Positions 49,841-62,237 of a stretch of 64,000 bases of DNA are shown one piece after another (within the stretch, counting starts at the first letter, position 1; each line of letters opens with the position of its first letter). This DNA is from Vigna angularis. Its lineage: Eukaryota > Streptophyta > Magnoliopsida > Fabales > Fabaceae. The stretch lies in contig NC_068977.1 in assembly GCF_016808095.1 (NCBI RefSeq), forward strand, positions 28,979,364 through 29,043,363, written 5' to 3'. A program made the position numbers and the translations under genes. The notes under the pieces are model-generated. The model made no database searches and was not told the origin of the DNA. It saw only the letters and a program-made list of their open reading frames with translations.

Positions 49841-51062
49841 CTAATATTCATCATGATCTTCTTCTTGCACAGGTGTGGTCTGGGAAGGCTGCTGAGGTGG
49901 GCATGGCTGCTGGGATGATGATGGAGCGAACTGTCCTTGCTAAGGTATTAATGTCCTGACCATATTTTCTAGATTGTCAAATCTGGCTAGAAGTGAATCA
50001 TAAGCCTCTTTACTAACGATATTGTTGTGATCAAATGTGCTGGAGGTAGATGGTTGATGTCTGAATATGCCTCCTCTTCCAGTACTGTAATGGGAGGCAA
50101 GTTGTCCTACCCCATATAGTCATCCTTTCTTCTTCCCCTGGACGACCTCAACCCAACATTGGGTCCTGATCATTTCATCGTCAGCATCTACTATAGAGTT
50201 AGCATAAGGTGGAGACCCCCCTTTGATCTCGCCTGTGTCAATCTTGCAGAAAAATCTTCCTGTTAAATAAGATAGAAAACGTTAATAACATGAATTTGAA
50301 AGTGTGAAACAAAAAGAAAATAGTACAAAATTGAATGTTGTTAAGAAGTTTACTTACAATGGTCTTGCGAGACCTCTCATCAACATATTCGCCAATCCCC
50401 TTGCGAATATGAATTTGTGTAAACACCTCATCAACATGAACAGCCCGTCTAAGCTCCGTTGCCTGTAATATTTTAAATAAAACATATGAATGACATATAT
50501 ATTAATTTCAAAAGTACATGATGTTATAAAGTTATTGATAAGAAATGAATGCAGATTTTTACCATACGAATCACATGTTCATGTGTAGTGATTGATCTTC
50601 CAGTATGCAGTACACCACCTTTTTCTGAAGCCATATTTTTCTGGACGGTAGCACATTTAATGCGATACTGTGGCGAATTGCAATGTGCCAGCAATGAATT
50701 CCATATGTGCTCCCCTACCCAATAAGGGCGTTGTCCTGCGATCCTTGCATCTCTAAACATTTCTGACAATCGGTGAAATGCTTTCATGTTAAAGTTTTTC
50801 TTAATTTGAGGTTCATGCTCAGCTGCCCACTGCACCTTTTTTTGTTACAATAGATAATGTTAAAATAAAGCAAATGAAATTCGTATTTGAATATGGTGAT
50901 CCAAGATGATTAAGTAACACGATGTTTTACCTTAAATCTCTCCCATAACAGTTTTTTGTCCTCGTCCGAGATTACTCCCCATGATGCCCAAGGCTGAAGA
51001 AATTGTTGCTTAATAGGCCTTGTGATGGCCTGTGAAGCAACTCTAAAAGGAAGAAACCTGAA
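49841..51062 (-). pseudogene. CACTA second gene (plant transposase Ptta/En/Spm, TNPA-like)
   Basis: Exon pieces on the minus strand follow the plant Ptta/En/Spm transposase domain (Transposase_24): FLQPWASWGVISDEDKKLL (about 50995), then HEPQIKKNFNMKAFHRLSEM ... SEKGGVLHTGRSITTHEHV (50835-50560), then VFTQIHIRKGIGEYVDERSR (50426-50366), then a Gln/Ser/Pro-rich tail ending TAG at 49841. In En/Spm elements this subunit binds the subterminal repeats. Introns between pieces keep GT-AG-like ends. At least two in-frame stops in the last part (after GKKKG and before QGQFAPSS) kill it. It lies downstream of the tnp2-like gene on the same strand, the usual CACTA order. Confidence 0.85.
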
Positions 51063-51133
51063 ATATGGATGTAAGAAATTATGAATCTACAACCCTAATC
51101 CAAACCCTAGCCACCTATAGTGTCGTTCGTCGC

Positions 51134-53075
51134 TGTCGCAACCTCCACGACCACCGTTCATCTCCTCCTTTCTCGCCGGCGCATCAACAGACCACCATTC
51201 CCGCCACCACAACGCCTCAACCATGTTGCCGCAACCTTTCTTCTTCCTCGCAATTCCTTCTATCGCGCCACCTAAAGCAACCACCACGCTTCTTGCTCAC
51301 CATCTTCATCTTCTCCCTAGCGCCGCCGGTATCATCACCGCCGCACTACCCCGGACCACTGTCAATCTTCAAACAACGCCACCAGCCTCGATCAAAACCG
51401 AGAGAACCAGCCACTTAGAATCACAATCTTCATCGCGTCTCTCCTCGCGAGTTTGCCAAACGCAAAGCCTCCATCGGAGCCCTTCTTCGCAACTGTGCTC
51501 ACCTCCACTGCGTCGCAAGAATCACGCCCCGCCGGTAACCTTCCTCCATGGCCAACCACCATCTTCCTAAAGCAAGATCTGTCGTGCCATCCTCCATCAC
51601 CGCATCAAAACCTGCATCAAAACTAGACCTGCAAGAAAACCCAAAAATAGAACGCAATCGCGACTTCTCCATCAACCAGCGTTGTCGCCGTGCAGCCACC
51701 ATCATTCTTGCACACCAACAAAAATCCCTTCACGGCACAAAGCACAAATCCTTCTCCTTCCTGCATCAGACAACCCTAATTGTGTGAGAAAGAGGGCTGC
51801 CACATGGCAGACCCTCATTGGCTACGTCTTCCTCTGGTCAAAGCTGGTCAAACAGGGGCCTTTGAGCAATTTTGGGAAATTCAGTTGGGGTTAAAGTGCA
51901 AATAGATGAAATTTTGGGGCTTATGTGTAATTTTGGAAAATTTAGAAAAAGCTAAAAGATAAAAGTGAGTTGTTGAATTAATTTAATTTGGGAATATCAA
52001 CAGAAAATATCTTCCAAATAATGTTATAATTATCTAAATCTTTTAGTTATTTGGAAGATATAAGATAAAAGATTCTGTCAACTGAATATTTAGAGTCCAA
52101 GCCCAATCAAGTCCTATATAAAGAGACCCAGGGGAGGCAGAAAAAGGACTTAACTTGACTTCATTCATTCATTCACCACTTCTCTCTCTTATTTCATCTT
52201 GTATTCAACTCCATTCATGGAGAACTAAGCATCTAGGGCTATTCTGTTGTAATTCCATTATGGATTATGAGGTTAGATTGAGTTAATGCAATTGTTTATT
52301 TTGATTATTGCTTTAAGTTGTTCTCTCTCTATGTCTTTCATCTCTCTATCAAATTAAAAGCAAAGATTCTTGCATCATAATGTGTTTGAAACTACATGCA
52401 TATTGATTATATGAGTTCTAGGGTTTATAGGTTTAATTGGGAATCTACTTTGATTTAATTTAGGAACTTTCATATGATTAATTGGTTTTTACTATCAATT
52501 GAGAATGTACTTTAATTGGTAGTAATAATTTCAACTATAATCAATTGAGAATTTACTTTGATTGATTAGTTTTAAATTTGGTTAGGTGATTTAAGAATAA
52601 ACATGATTAAACACAATAGGATTTGATTGAAAATGTACTTTGGTTGAATTCATTGTGAATAATCTAGAAAGGTTTTGTATTTGATTGAGAATTTACTTTG
52701 GTTAAATGCATGATCGCCCTCAAATTAATTAAGAATGTACTTTAATTAATTTGAAACTTAAATAATAATCAATCGAACAATTATCTATGAATAACCGATG
52801 ATGAATCAATCTTGGAAAAGTAGTGAAATTAGCCTATTTCATTATAATCGTTTTTATGTTTCTTATTTGTTCTTTAAACCTTCTCCAAACATCATTTTTA
52901 TTCTTGAACATTGCATTGCATTCATAAGATTCAAATATTAAAAGACAATTTCGTATTCATTGGGAGACGACTCAGGGTCACTTTAACCCTATCTACTTTC
53001 TTGAATACTACTTGACAATACTGAAATTGCCTTGAAAAGAAGTATTAATTTGATAGCTTCAACGACAGCCTATCA
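51134..53075 (+). repeat. 5' LTR of the gypsy element
   Basis: About 1.94 kb from TGTCGC to CCTATCA, with a TATATAAAG TATA box at 52115-52123 and a run of related sentences of the form GAATCTACTTTGATT(G/T)AA between 52430 and 52760. Open frames in its GC-rich first part (51065-51790) are not conserved in protein terms. An inverted fragment lies at 32085-32910. Confidence 0.75.
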
Positions 53076-53511
53076 AATTTGGTGCCGCTGCTGGGGAGTA
53101 CGGTTAGTATTTTGAATATTTTGATTCTTATTTTTATTTTTATTTTTTTTCTTTATTTTTTTTACGCACATACATTTAATTTAATTTGAGTTATTTTGTA
53201 GTATTTAGTCATTATTGTTTTAGCAAATAAAAAAAAATCTTTGTTCTTGTTTTAATTAAGAATTTCTCTTGAGAAATACTTGAGGCTAGTTTGAATACAC
53301 TTTGGCAAGGAAAGACTTGGTACTTAAGTTGTCCATTGTGACACACCTCTCTTTCTTGGGAGTGGACCCAACAAATTTCTCTTATCTCTTATTTTAAATC
53401 TTTCTCTAAAGCAAGAACAAAAGAAAAAAAAAGAGAAGTAATAGAGAAACAACTTCGAGCAGATTGCGTAGTGCATGACCAGAGCTAACCCGGGAGAATT
53501 TTATCAAATTA

Positions 53512-53546
53512 AATATTAATTTGATAGCTTTAACGATAGCCTATCA
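53512..53546 (+). repeat. residual 3' LTR tip
   Basis: Thirty-five bases repeat the end of the 5' LTR (53041-53075) with three or four differences (TTGATAGCTTTAACGATAGC against TTGATAGCTTCAACGACAGC). Confidence 0.8.
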
Positions 53547-56500
53547 GTCGTCTTGTTCTTCCTCTTCTTCTTCTCCTTCTTCTTCATGTTCTTGTATTTG
53601 TCCTTCTAACTCTTCAGCATCACCATCGAAATCGTGCAATGCAGATACACCTTCAACTTCAATAATTTCATTTCCATGTGTCATTTCATCAACTTGGAAA
53701 GGGATATCGTCTTCAACGTCATTTGACTCAATGCAACCCCTAGGCTTGGTTTGTATTACAACACACCAACCATGTTTGTCACTGTTGCGAAATGCTGGAT
53801 ATGAGACATAATAAACTTGCCTAACATTAAGAGCTAGAATGAATGGATCAAATGACCGATATCTTGAATTCATTTGAATTTCTACAATATTATACCTAGG
53901 ATCCATTCTTGTTCCATTCATAGATGGATCAAACCATTGACAATAAAAAAGAACTACCCTCTTTGGAGTAGTTGAAGTATTATACTCCAGCTCATAAATT
54001 TTTTGAATAATACCATAGAAGTCATCATAACCACCCTCAGTAAGGCCCTTAACGAACACCCCACAATTAATTGTTTTTTTTTCTTTCGACCATGCATCGG
54101 TGTGGAAATTGTACCCATTTACAAAATACGTGTGCCATTCTTTGACACATCTCATGAGCCAATTTGACAATTCCCGTAGATCTTAAATTAAGGGACTTAA
54201 TGGCTGGTTATGAACCTACAAAAAGGTGAAGAAAAATTAAGCTACAAGTGTCACATCAATTGTTTTTAAAATTATGAAAAGGATAATCATACTTGATCTC
54301 TAAACCACTGAGGGAATTGTGAGTGTATTATAGCAGAATAACTCCTTTCTAGAACTTGCATAGCCACAACAAATGAGTTGTAATAAAATGAACATAATTA
54401 GTGACTATGACAATTTTATGATTGACAACTTAAGAATGGGATGAGAACATACTCAAGATGCAAATAAGAACAAAAGTACGTTGTCTCACGATGCAAGTAA
54501 GCCGCACAAATTGATCCTTCCACTCTAGTTTTATTTTTGACTGAACATTGAGACTATCCCATGAACCTTTCAAACGGATACATCCACCTATATTGCACTG
54601 GACCACCAATGCTTCATGTGCAAGATGAATTGGAAGATGTTCCATGGAATCAAAGAATGCAGGAGGGAATATTCTTTCCAATTTGCAAAGAATAATTGGA
54701 ATATTTTCCTCCAACTTTCTCAAGGAATCTGCCTTGAGCGTCGTGGCGCACAAATCCTTAAAGAAATGACTGATTTCTATAAGTGGATTTAACACGTGCA
54801 TGGGCAAACAACTAAATGCAACAGGTATTGGAGTTTCCATAAAGACATGGCAATCATGACTCTTCAACCCTTGAATACTACCCTTATCAATATTAGCACA
54901 TCGAGCCAAGTTTGAAGAATAGCCATCTGGCATTCTAAGCTCCTTTATCCATCGACAAACTAATTTGGCCTCGTCTTTTGATAGGCTGTAATTTGCCTTT
55001 GGCTTCACCAACTTGCCATTATCTTTGGGCTTCAACTCTAAGTCTCTTCGTGCACAATACAAAGGTAAATCTTTCCTTGCCTTTTCATTATCTTTCGTCT
55101 TGGCACTAACATTCATGACTGTGTTGAAGATGTTGTCAAAGAAATTGTTTTCTATATGCATAACATCCAAGTTATGTCTCAGCAAGTTATCCTTCCAATA
55201 CGGAAGATCCCAAAAAATGCTTCTCTTAGTCCAGTTATGCCACTCTCCGTACCCTTCAATCATATTGATACCACTTTCAGTGACTTTTGGAAAATGTTTC
55301 ACTCTTCTCCAGACTTGAGATGGATTAAGCCTAGGATGTGGCATATCTGTTTCAAGTTTTCATTTGCGAAAAACCTTTTTGTTCCTCCTAAACACGCAAT
55401 CAATGGGCAAGAACCTTCTATGGTAGTCAAACCAACAACTTTTTCGACCATATGTCAATAAGAATGACTTTGTGTGTTCCATGCAATGCGAACAAGCTAA
55501 TCGACCATGGGTGCTCCAACCAAATAACATGTCACACGCTGGAAAGTCATTAATAGTCCACATCAAAGTTGCTCTCATAAGAAAATTTTGCTTCCTTGAT
55601 ACATCATACGTCCAATTACCGCTCCACAGCTTCTTCAAATCATCAATCAAAGGCTCTAAATAAACATCAATCCCTGATTTAGGATTAGATGGTTCTAGTA
55701 TTATACACGTTAAAAACATGTAAGACTTTGTCATACACATCTTAGGTGGAAGATTGTATGGGGTAACAATCACTGGCCAACATAAATATGGTGATGCAGA
55801 CGCCTGAATGTACGGAGTAAACCCATCAGAACATAAACCAAGTTGCATGTTACGAGCATCACTAGCAAAGGATGGATGTTTACGATTGAAGTGCTTCCAG
55901 GCTTCACCGTCAAAAGGATGACGCAACACTCCTTCACTTTTGTTACCATCATGCCATGTCATATGTTCTGCTGTTTGAATTGAGGCGAACATCCTTTGTA
56001 ATCTTGAAATGATCGACAAATAAAACATGGACTTGAATGGAATTGGTTGTTTTGCCTCCGTCCTGGATTCAACGTCTGAAATCGAGGATGGCCACAAAAC
56101 ATGCATTCCACCAACGATGCATCATTTTTGCCATTATCGTTGTCATAGAAAAGCATACATCCATTCACACAACAATCAATCTTCTTCGCTTCCAATCCTA
56201 GCTTCGAAACACATCTTTTGGCTTCGTAATAATTCTTCAGCAAAGAATTGTTTGATGGTGTTAGATCTAACACCAATTTTGTAAAGAAGTCCAACGCTTG
56301 ATTGGCAACGTTCCAATTATATTTACCAGCCATGAGTCTAATGTACACAGACAATTTTGACTCGGATGAACGTTCAAATACAGGTTGGTTTGCCTCAGCC
56401 AAGAGATTGTAAAACCTCTGAGTGCTTTCATTTGGAGACTCTTCATCAAGACTATCGTCTGCTTCTTGTTGAGCTTGTCGACGAAGATCATTGTCGACCA

Positions 56501-56866
56501 TCTCTTACATATAGGTAAATTGATCTATCTCAAATGTATGTACAATAGTATTCGAACCTGATGCAGGCCGTTTTTCATGAGTAGTGGAGGTAGAAGGCAT
56601 TTCTTCACCATGAAATGTCCAAACCTTGTAATTTGCATGAACCCTTTTTGGTATAAGTGAACTTTGACGACTTCATCTTTCAAAATCCTTGTACATTCAC
56701 ACTTGATGCATGGGCATCGAATCCCTCTATCAAGAGCATAATATTAATATCTTTGAGCCGTCTCCACAAACTCATCAACTCCAAAGACAAAAGCTTCCTT
56801 CAAAACTCTCCTTCCGCTATAACAACGGTCGTACATCCATCCCCGATGATTGGGAAAATGGGTCAT
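53547..56866 (-). pseudogene. CACTA first gene (tnp2-type transposase, TNPD-like)
   Basis: Read on the minus strand from ATG at 56866. The transposase-associated domain (GWMYDRCYSGRRVLKEAF ... RCPCIKCECTRILKDEV) comes first, with a stop and a frame change inside. Next are the tnp2 region (FYNLLAEANQPVFERSS ... CMLFYDND) at 56501-55959 and its continuation to 55360 (MTWHDGNKSEGVLRHPFDGE, VDVYLEPL-type block). Then come a DUF4218-like part (55344-54430; HLPIHLAHEALV) and a DUF4216-like part (54170-53547) with a Glu/Asp-rich tail. Frameshifts near 56040 and 55360 and a stop near 54185 disable it. Its 3' end is cut by the gypsy element and seems to resume at 51133 for a few codons. This is the catalytic type of CACTA transposase. 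Confidence 0.88.
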
Positions 56867-57036
56867 GTTCTGTGACAAGCCAAACAAAACTTAGCCAAAA
56901 CAACAACACTCCATGTGACATAAGTAATAAACCTATTACTACTTAAGTCGAACATGGAAGGCAATTGGAATACTACATAAACATGCAATAAGGGTAATGT
57001 TGAGTATTATTATTGGTGAAGTCCTCTTTTATAGAG

Positions 57037-57112
57037 TACTTACACATGTAGGTACTACCATAATACTTACACATGTAGGTAATACCATAATACTTACACA
57101 TACTTACACCTA
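57037..57112. repeat. 27-bp tandem repeat, 2.7 copies
   Basis: TACTTACACATGTAGGTA(C/A) followed by TACCATAA occurs twice in full and once in part, head to tail. Confidence 0.8.
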
Positions 57113-58629
57113 TTTTGAGTATTAGGTAGTTGTTTGCTTTTGAATAGGATATCAAAAACACATATTCTTAGCCTACATTAGGCCAAATTCCACAATTAGG
57201 TACTTTTTAGTACATAGTTTAAGGTTTTAACTAGTGTCATCCCATCATTTCAAAGTAAACTTAGTTCAAACAGTCAAGTATACAATAAATATACACAATA
57301 ACAATAGTTATTTAATTATCTACTAACAAACCAAATTTGGTCAAGAAACAGCTCCAAAATCACAATCAGGAGACCAATAGCTAGTGGGCTACACATTTGA
57401 TAGGAAAATTCTGCGAAAAAATATATTTGCAAACATACGACTTAGAGAAAGGTAATGAGCAACACAAATGACTAACTCCTAAAGATCAACTCTAAATCAC
57501 ATGCGGACAAGCAATTAAAGCTCAATTATGAACAACATAACAACTTTTACATATAGTGGAGACAAAACCAGGATAGTCAACAAGACAAGCAAGAAATAAG
57601 CTATTTAGAACAGTTGGCACAAAGCACGGGGAGCACTTCCAAGGACATAAAAAATACTCCATCAACATAAATAGAAAAAAAGGAAACTTCAATTCTCAAA
57701 CAATCTTATTTCGTCCGAGGAAGTTAGATTAAGTTGGAGCCACGTGCAAAGTTTCATATTTAAAGCAAAACTTTCACTTTTGCTTTCGGAAAAGAAAACA
57801 ACACAAAAAGGTAATTGAATGAATGAACCAGCAATACAGAAAAAGATGAAAAGTTGAGTGTAGTTTATAGGTGAAGAAGTGATGGAGAAGAAAGGGAAAG
57901 AAGACGAGGGAACTGAAGTGGAGAAATTAATTCATTTCTCTCTTTTTTCCCCTTTAATCAAATAATACTTTAAAATAATTATAGTAAAATTGATAAACTT
58001 ATCATGATTTATGGATAATAACTTATTTTATTATTACAATTTCTATACAATTAAAAAAAAATTGTTTTTTTAAACTTATTTGCTATTGAATTTAGAAGTA
58101 TAATCTGGAAAAAAAATTTATCCTTATATAGTGTGTATGATTGGTCTCCTCATAGAAGTACCATCTTACGCTTGCAAACAATTAAGTTCACATTACAACT
58201 ACAATGATCTTTATCAACCATATCAGTTATTGAGTTGATAAGAACCAGAAAATAGAACTGATACAGATGCCAAAAAACAAAATCAGAGAACTTGCTTCTG
58301 TATATTTTGGAGTTTTCTTAAAATAGAAGAACAGAAATGAAAATTACAAGGAAAAAGAAAATAAATGTTAGGTTTCAGAAATAAGAGAGGAAGGTTCAAA
58401 GGAAAAGAAATAGAGAGAAGATGGAGAATGATTATTTTTGTTCCGTTTTCTCACTCGAAGCAAAGACTCTATCAGGGATATAACAAAATTGTGCAAAGAA
58501 AATGAAAGATTGAGCAGCTGACTGATAAGTTACTGTGTAAACTTTTTATGTAAATAAGTCCTTGAATATAATTCTGTTGGCATGTTAAATGAATGGATGA
58601 TGTGATAAGGAAACGGTGAAACATTTATG

Positions 58630-58676
<47 letters not shown>

Positions 58677-58788
58677 AGGGGACATTTTTTCTTATTTCAT
58701 AAAGCATTGTCTTAATATACATAGTAGTCATTTCTCCAAATTACTTTTACTTGCTTTTCTTTTTCTTTTTGCAATTATCAACTGCCAG
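57113..58788. other. intergenic stretch with (TA)n tract
   Basis: No gene recognised. Contains a (TA)n run of about 40 bp at 58634-58672. The right end of the transposase-carrying CACTA should lie in or before this stretch, but I could not find a matching terminus. Confidence 0.4.
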
Positions 58789-59480
58789 GTCAGAAAGCTA
58801 AGTGGGTTTGGTGAGTATTTGTGCCTATTGTGATGACATTGGTTTGTCATGATTTCCCATTTATATCTCTGATAATGCAGACGGAACGCCAGATCCTAAG
58901 AATGCATACAGCTCTGAGGAATATCTTAAGATTATAGAGGAACAGCTGAAGGCATCTGCTGCACAACAGCAGGAGCAAACACCTCCCAAGGAACGCGAGG
59001 ATAAGCCTCAAATCAAGCCACCTGGTTAGTCTTTTATGTAGCATTTTTTTTTATATACTTTTTCTCTCTTTCCACTCTATTTTCTCTCATTATTCTCGGG
59101 AGGCAATATTCCTGGCCTCTAATCCAGCAACTCTACCCAATCACCTACACATTGTCACTATACCCCTGGCGAAAATCACACGAAAGGGAGGAAGGGTCTA
59201 AGACAGGAGCCCTCAACCTTAGATTGAGAAGGTGAAATGCATGGTCAGCTACAACCACTATAGCTACTCTTCAGCAGGCAATTGCCTCCTATTTCTGTGA
59301 TATTAGATCAAATTACAACGAACAACATTAACTTTTATCTTATCTTAGGAGCTAGTAATCCAGTTCACATTCCAAAGAAATTCAAAAAGATGAGTAAGGT
59401 CCACCACAAACCCTATTGGTCCAAGCCCACAGTTTCCACTAGACAACTCCCTTTTCCCCCTCAAATTTTGAGTTTCAACA
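58789..59480 (+). pseudogene. unidentified gene fragment, three exons
   Basis: Exon a (58789-58810) lies between CTGCCAG and GTGAGT. Exon b (58881-59024) lies between AATGCAG and GTTAGT. Exon c begins at 59349 after TATCTTAG. All join in one frame with consistent phase: GFDGTPDPKNAYSSEEYLKI, then IEEQLKASAAQQQEQ, then KPQIKPPGASNPVHIPK. Exon b is 48 codons of charged, Gln-rich, probably helical sequence. No upstream start and no convincing end were found. The gene family is not one I can name. Confidence 0.5.
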
Positions 59481-60537
59481 CATAAGGTCAGGTTATACTA
59501 CGGGGTAACCCTTCAGAAAACTCAAGGCATCTCAAGCACTCAACCCTTAAACATAAAGGGAAGAACAACTCTTTTCATATTAAAAACAGGCATTTAAGAC
59601 AAAAATCACTTACCAGGGAAGCATATGATTTTAACAAGGGTTTGGCTAGCTGCCAAATTGGCTTAAAAACAAAAGGTGAATCCACAAATAGTTTGAATTA
59701 TTTGTCCAAGTAGTTTTTATTTCCCAGTTGGAAGCTTACTCAATGCCTTCTCAATTAAGAAAATGCACAGCCTGTGACAGAATTATTTGTCCACATTGTC
59801 ACAAATAGTTATCCAAAGGTCACGAGGCTGCCGGTTATATGTGAGGAATATACATAAACTAAAAAAGTTAAGTACAGTATGTATATGTAATGCAGAAAGT
59901 GAGATAATTGACAAAAGTTTATCTTAGTTATTCCAATAAAAGAAGTTGTCTTCACTCTCAAACACTGGGTTAAAATAGGAGTTTATTTTATTACTCTGTT
60001 CTGTCCTATCCTCATCAACAATTAAGATTTTATCTACAAGGAGAGTTTATCAGAGAAAAAGTAAGATAGAATATATATTTTTTCATCCTCATCCCACAAC
60101 ACACTTAATTAGCTTTCATAATTATTATCAATTTAATCTTATGATGGAATGAATCCTAGCCATCTAAATTGTATTACTTTATTAAAATATAAAACATAAT
60201 TATGAAGCATGTGAGTAGTATAGTGCGAAAGGAAGGGGTTGCTTAGAACGTAGAGGAGTGGAAAAAGAGAAAAAGCATTGCAAAATGGGATAATTGGATA
60301 TGATTTTTTGCAATGATTTGTGATGTCGATCCTTATCACTTTGTCCCCTCATTCCTCTTTTTAAGAGAGTGGTTACTCTCTCTCAGTAACTTTCCTTTAA
60401 TTTCTATTTAATTTAAATCTCTTTAAATCCACATCATAAAAGAGGTTAGTAACTGCTCTGAAAAATTCCACAATTCATGGAAAAATCCACAATTTGTTTG
60501 TTCTCTTCTCTAGATTCAATTTTGTACTTCCTAAAGC
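59481..60537. other. intergenic stretch
   Basis: No protein resemblance in either strand; AT-rich with mixed short repeats. Confidence 0.4.
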
Positions 60538-60680
60538 AAAATCCATAGGTTGTGGAAAATTCCACCACCAGGTTGTGGAACTCTCTGTTTTGTATCTGCA
60601 TTTCGGAGAAAAATCCACAGGTTGTGGAACTGTCCACAACTAAGTTGTGGAATTCTCTGTTTTGCATCTGCATTTTGTAC
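60538..60680. repeat. 71-bp tandem duplication with GGTTGTGG dyads
   Basis: Two head-to-tail units, each starting AAAATCCA(T/C)AGGTTGTGG and ending CTCTGTTTTG(T/C)ATCTGCATTT. Each contains CCACAGGTTGTGG-like partial palindromes. Confidence 0.8.
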
Positions 60681-60860
60681 CTCAATTCATCCCAAGTTGT
60701 GATTTTGACACTTAGAATCACCAATCTACAAGAAAAACACAAAATCCCCATGTATGATCAGAAACCAGGATAATGTATGATGAAATCATTCAATTAATGC
60801 AATTATGTATGCAAATGGCCTTAACTAAGATATGAATGCAATTACATTTTATTCACACAT

Positions 60861-61985
60861 CAGGATTATCTCAAAGAAGAATATGATGGAGATGATTGAA
60901 TTAAAGGCATGAAGGTGTTGAATCTCATTAAAGACTTTGAATTGCAGAAGATGAAGGAATCTGAAACTATTAAGGAGTACTCTAAAAAGCTTATAAACAT
61001 AGCAAACAAAGTAAGATTGCTTGGTTCTGAATTTAATGACTCTTGTATTGTTGAAAAAATTCTAGTTATCGTACCTGAAAGATTTGAAGCTATCATAACC
61101 ACCTTAGAAAACACTAAGGATTTTTCCAAGATCACCTCAGAGTTGCTGAATTCCTTGCAGGCACAAGAACAACGAAGGGCTATGAGAGAAGAAGGATTTC
61201 TTGAGGAAGGCTTTCCTACTAAACATGAAGACAGTTGGAAAAACAAAAAAAAGGAACCAACAACCAAATAGAGAAGGTGTTGTTAAAAATGAAAGCAAAG
61301 TAGGAAGCTCCAAGGGAAAGTATCCTTCTTGCAAGCATTGCAACAAGATGGGTCATCCTCCACTCAAGTGTTAGAGAAGGCCTGACGCTAAATGCAACAA
61401 GTGCAATCAACTTGGGCATGAAGTTGTCATATGCAAGAACCAAAATCAGCAGCACGAAGAAGATGCTCAAATTCCAAATGAAGAGGAAGAAGATCAAATT
61501 TTTGTTGCAACCTGTTTTTCAACCAATGCTTCAAGTGAATCTTGGTTAATTGATAGTGGTTGTACTAACCACATGACCTTTGACAAGGAACTCTTTAGAG
61601 ATATGAAACCAACTGATGTCACCAAAGTCAGAATAGGCAATGGTGATTATATCTCAGTCAAAGGAAAGGGGAAAGTTTCAATTACAAGTTGTGCAAGCAC
61701 AAAATTTATTCCAGACGTTCTTTTCGTTCCAGAAATTGACCAAAATTTGTTAAGTGTTGGTCAATTGATGAAAGAGGATTTAAATTTATTTTTGAAGACA
61801 AAAATTGCTTGATTAAAGATGCAGCTGGTCAAGATATGTTCAAGGTGAAAATGAAAGGGAAAAGCTTTGCTCTAAAACCATTGGAGGAGGAGCAAATTGT
61901 ATTCTCACTCAAGGAAAATGTGACAGAAATCTGGCACAAAAGACATCCTCATCATATGTTGGGTGCAATTCTCTTAGTTTGCAGC
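60861..61985 (+). pseudogene. copia gag-protease fragment
   Basis: After an ACATCAG acceptor-like border the frame gives DYLKEEYDGDD, then a UBN2 gag domain (GMKVLNLIKDFELQKMKESE ... TLENTKDFSKITSELL, 60909-61271). A frame change follows, then a CCHC knuckle pair (CKHCNKMGHPPLKC, CNKCNQLGHEVVIC; stop after the first) at 61330-61440. The protease (WLIDSGCTNHMTF ... VLFVPEIDQNLLSVGQL) follows at 61540-61780, with a frame change near 61785. The GAG-pre-integrase (EIWHKRHPHH) stops abruptly near 61960, where a different gene fragment begins. No LTR or later pol domains adjoin. Confidence 0.88.
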
Positions 61986-61986
61986 A

Positions 61987-62211
61987 ATGGCTACAACATT
62001 TGTTTTTATTCTTCTCAATGTGGTTGTGGTTTGCCATGGAGACAAAACAATTTCTTTCATCAGGAAGGTCAGTAGGATTGAGGACATGCTACTATAAAGT
62101 GATGTATTTGCTGCCTCATCTAGCTATAATGCTCCTCAGCAGGTTCATATAACAATAGGTGACCATGTGGAAAGGGCCATGATCGTATCATGGATACCAT
62201 GGATGAACTAG
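61987..62211 (+). pseudogene. purple acid phosphatase, first-exon fragment
   Basis: From ATG 61987 the frame encodes a hydrophobic signal-peptide-like start (MATTFVFILLNVVVVCHGDK), then TISFIRKV. After a stop at 62095 it continues [32 protein letters not shown], and ends at TAG 62209. Signal peptide, ...D.DVF....[13 protein letters not shown]...MIVSW is the N-terminal layout of plant secreted purple acid phosphatases. The metal-binding catalytic domain is entirely absent. It joins the copia fragment directly on its left. Confidence 0.85.
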
Positions 62212-62237
62212 GAAACAATTTAGTACATTATTGAAAC

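Larger units (their letters stand above)
51134..53546 (+). mobile_element. Ty3/gypsy (Athila-like) element, mostly deleted inside
   Basis: A complete-looking LTR (51134-53075), a primer-site region (TTGGTGCCGCTGCTGGGGAG at 53079-53098), about 430 bp of leader, and then only the last 35 bp of a 3' LTR (53512-53546). Flanks are GTCGC (51129-51133) and GTCGT (53547-53551), a 4-of-5 target duplication. The coding interior and almost the whole 3' LTR are gone. It sits in the 3' end of the CACTA tnp2-like gene. The primer site is a variant of the TGGCGCCGTTGCCGGGG typical of Athila. Confidence 0.75.

Noticed and set aside
51065..51894. Overlapping frames of 66-117 codons on both strands
   Set aside because: They lie in the GC-rich first part of a gypsy LTR and are not matched in protein terms by the inverted LTR copy.
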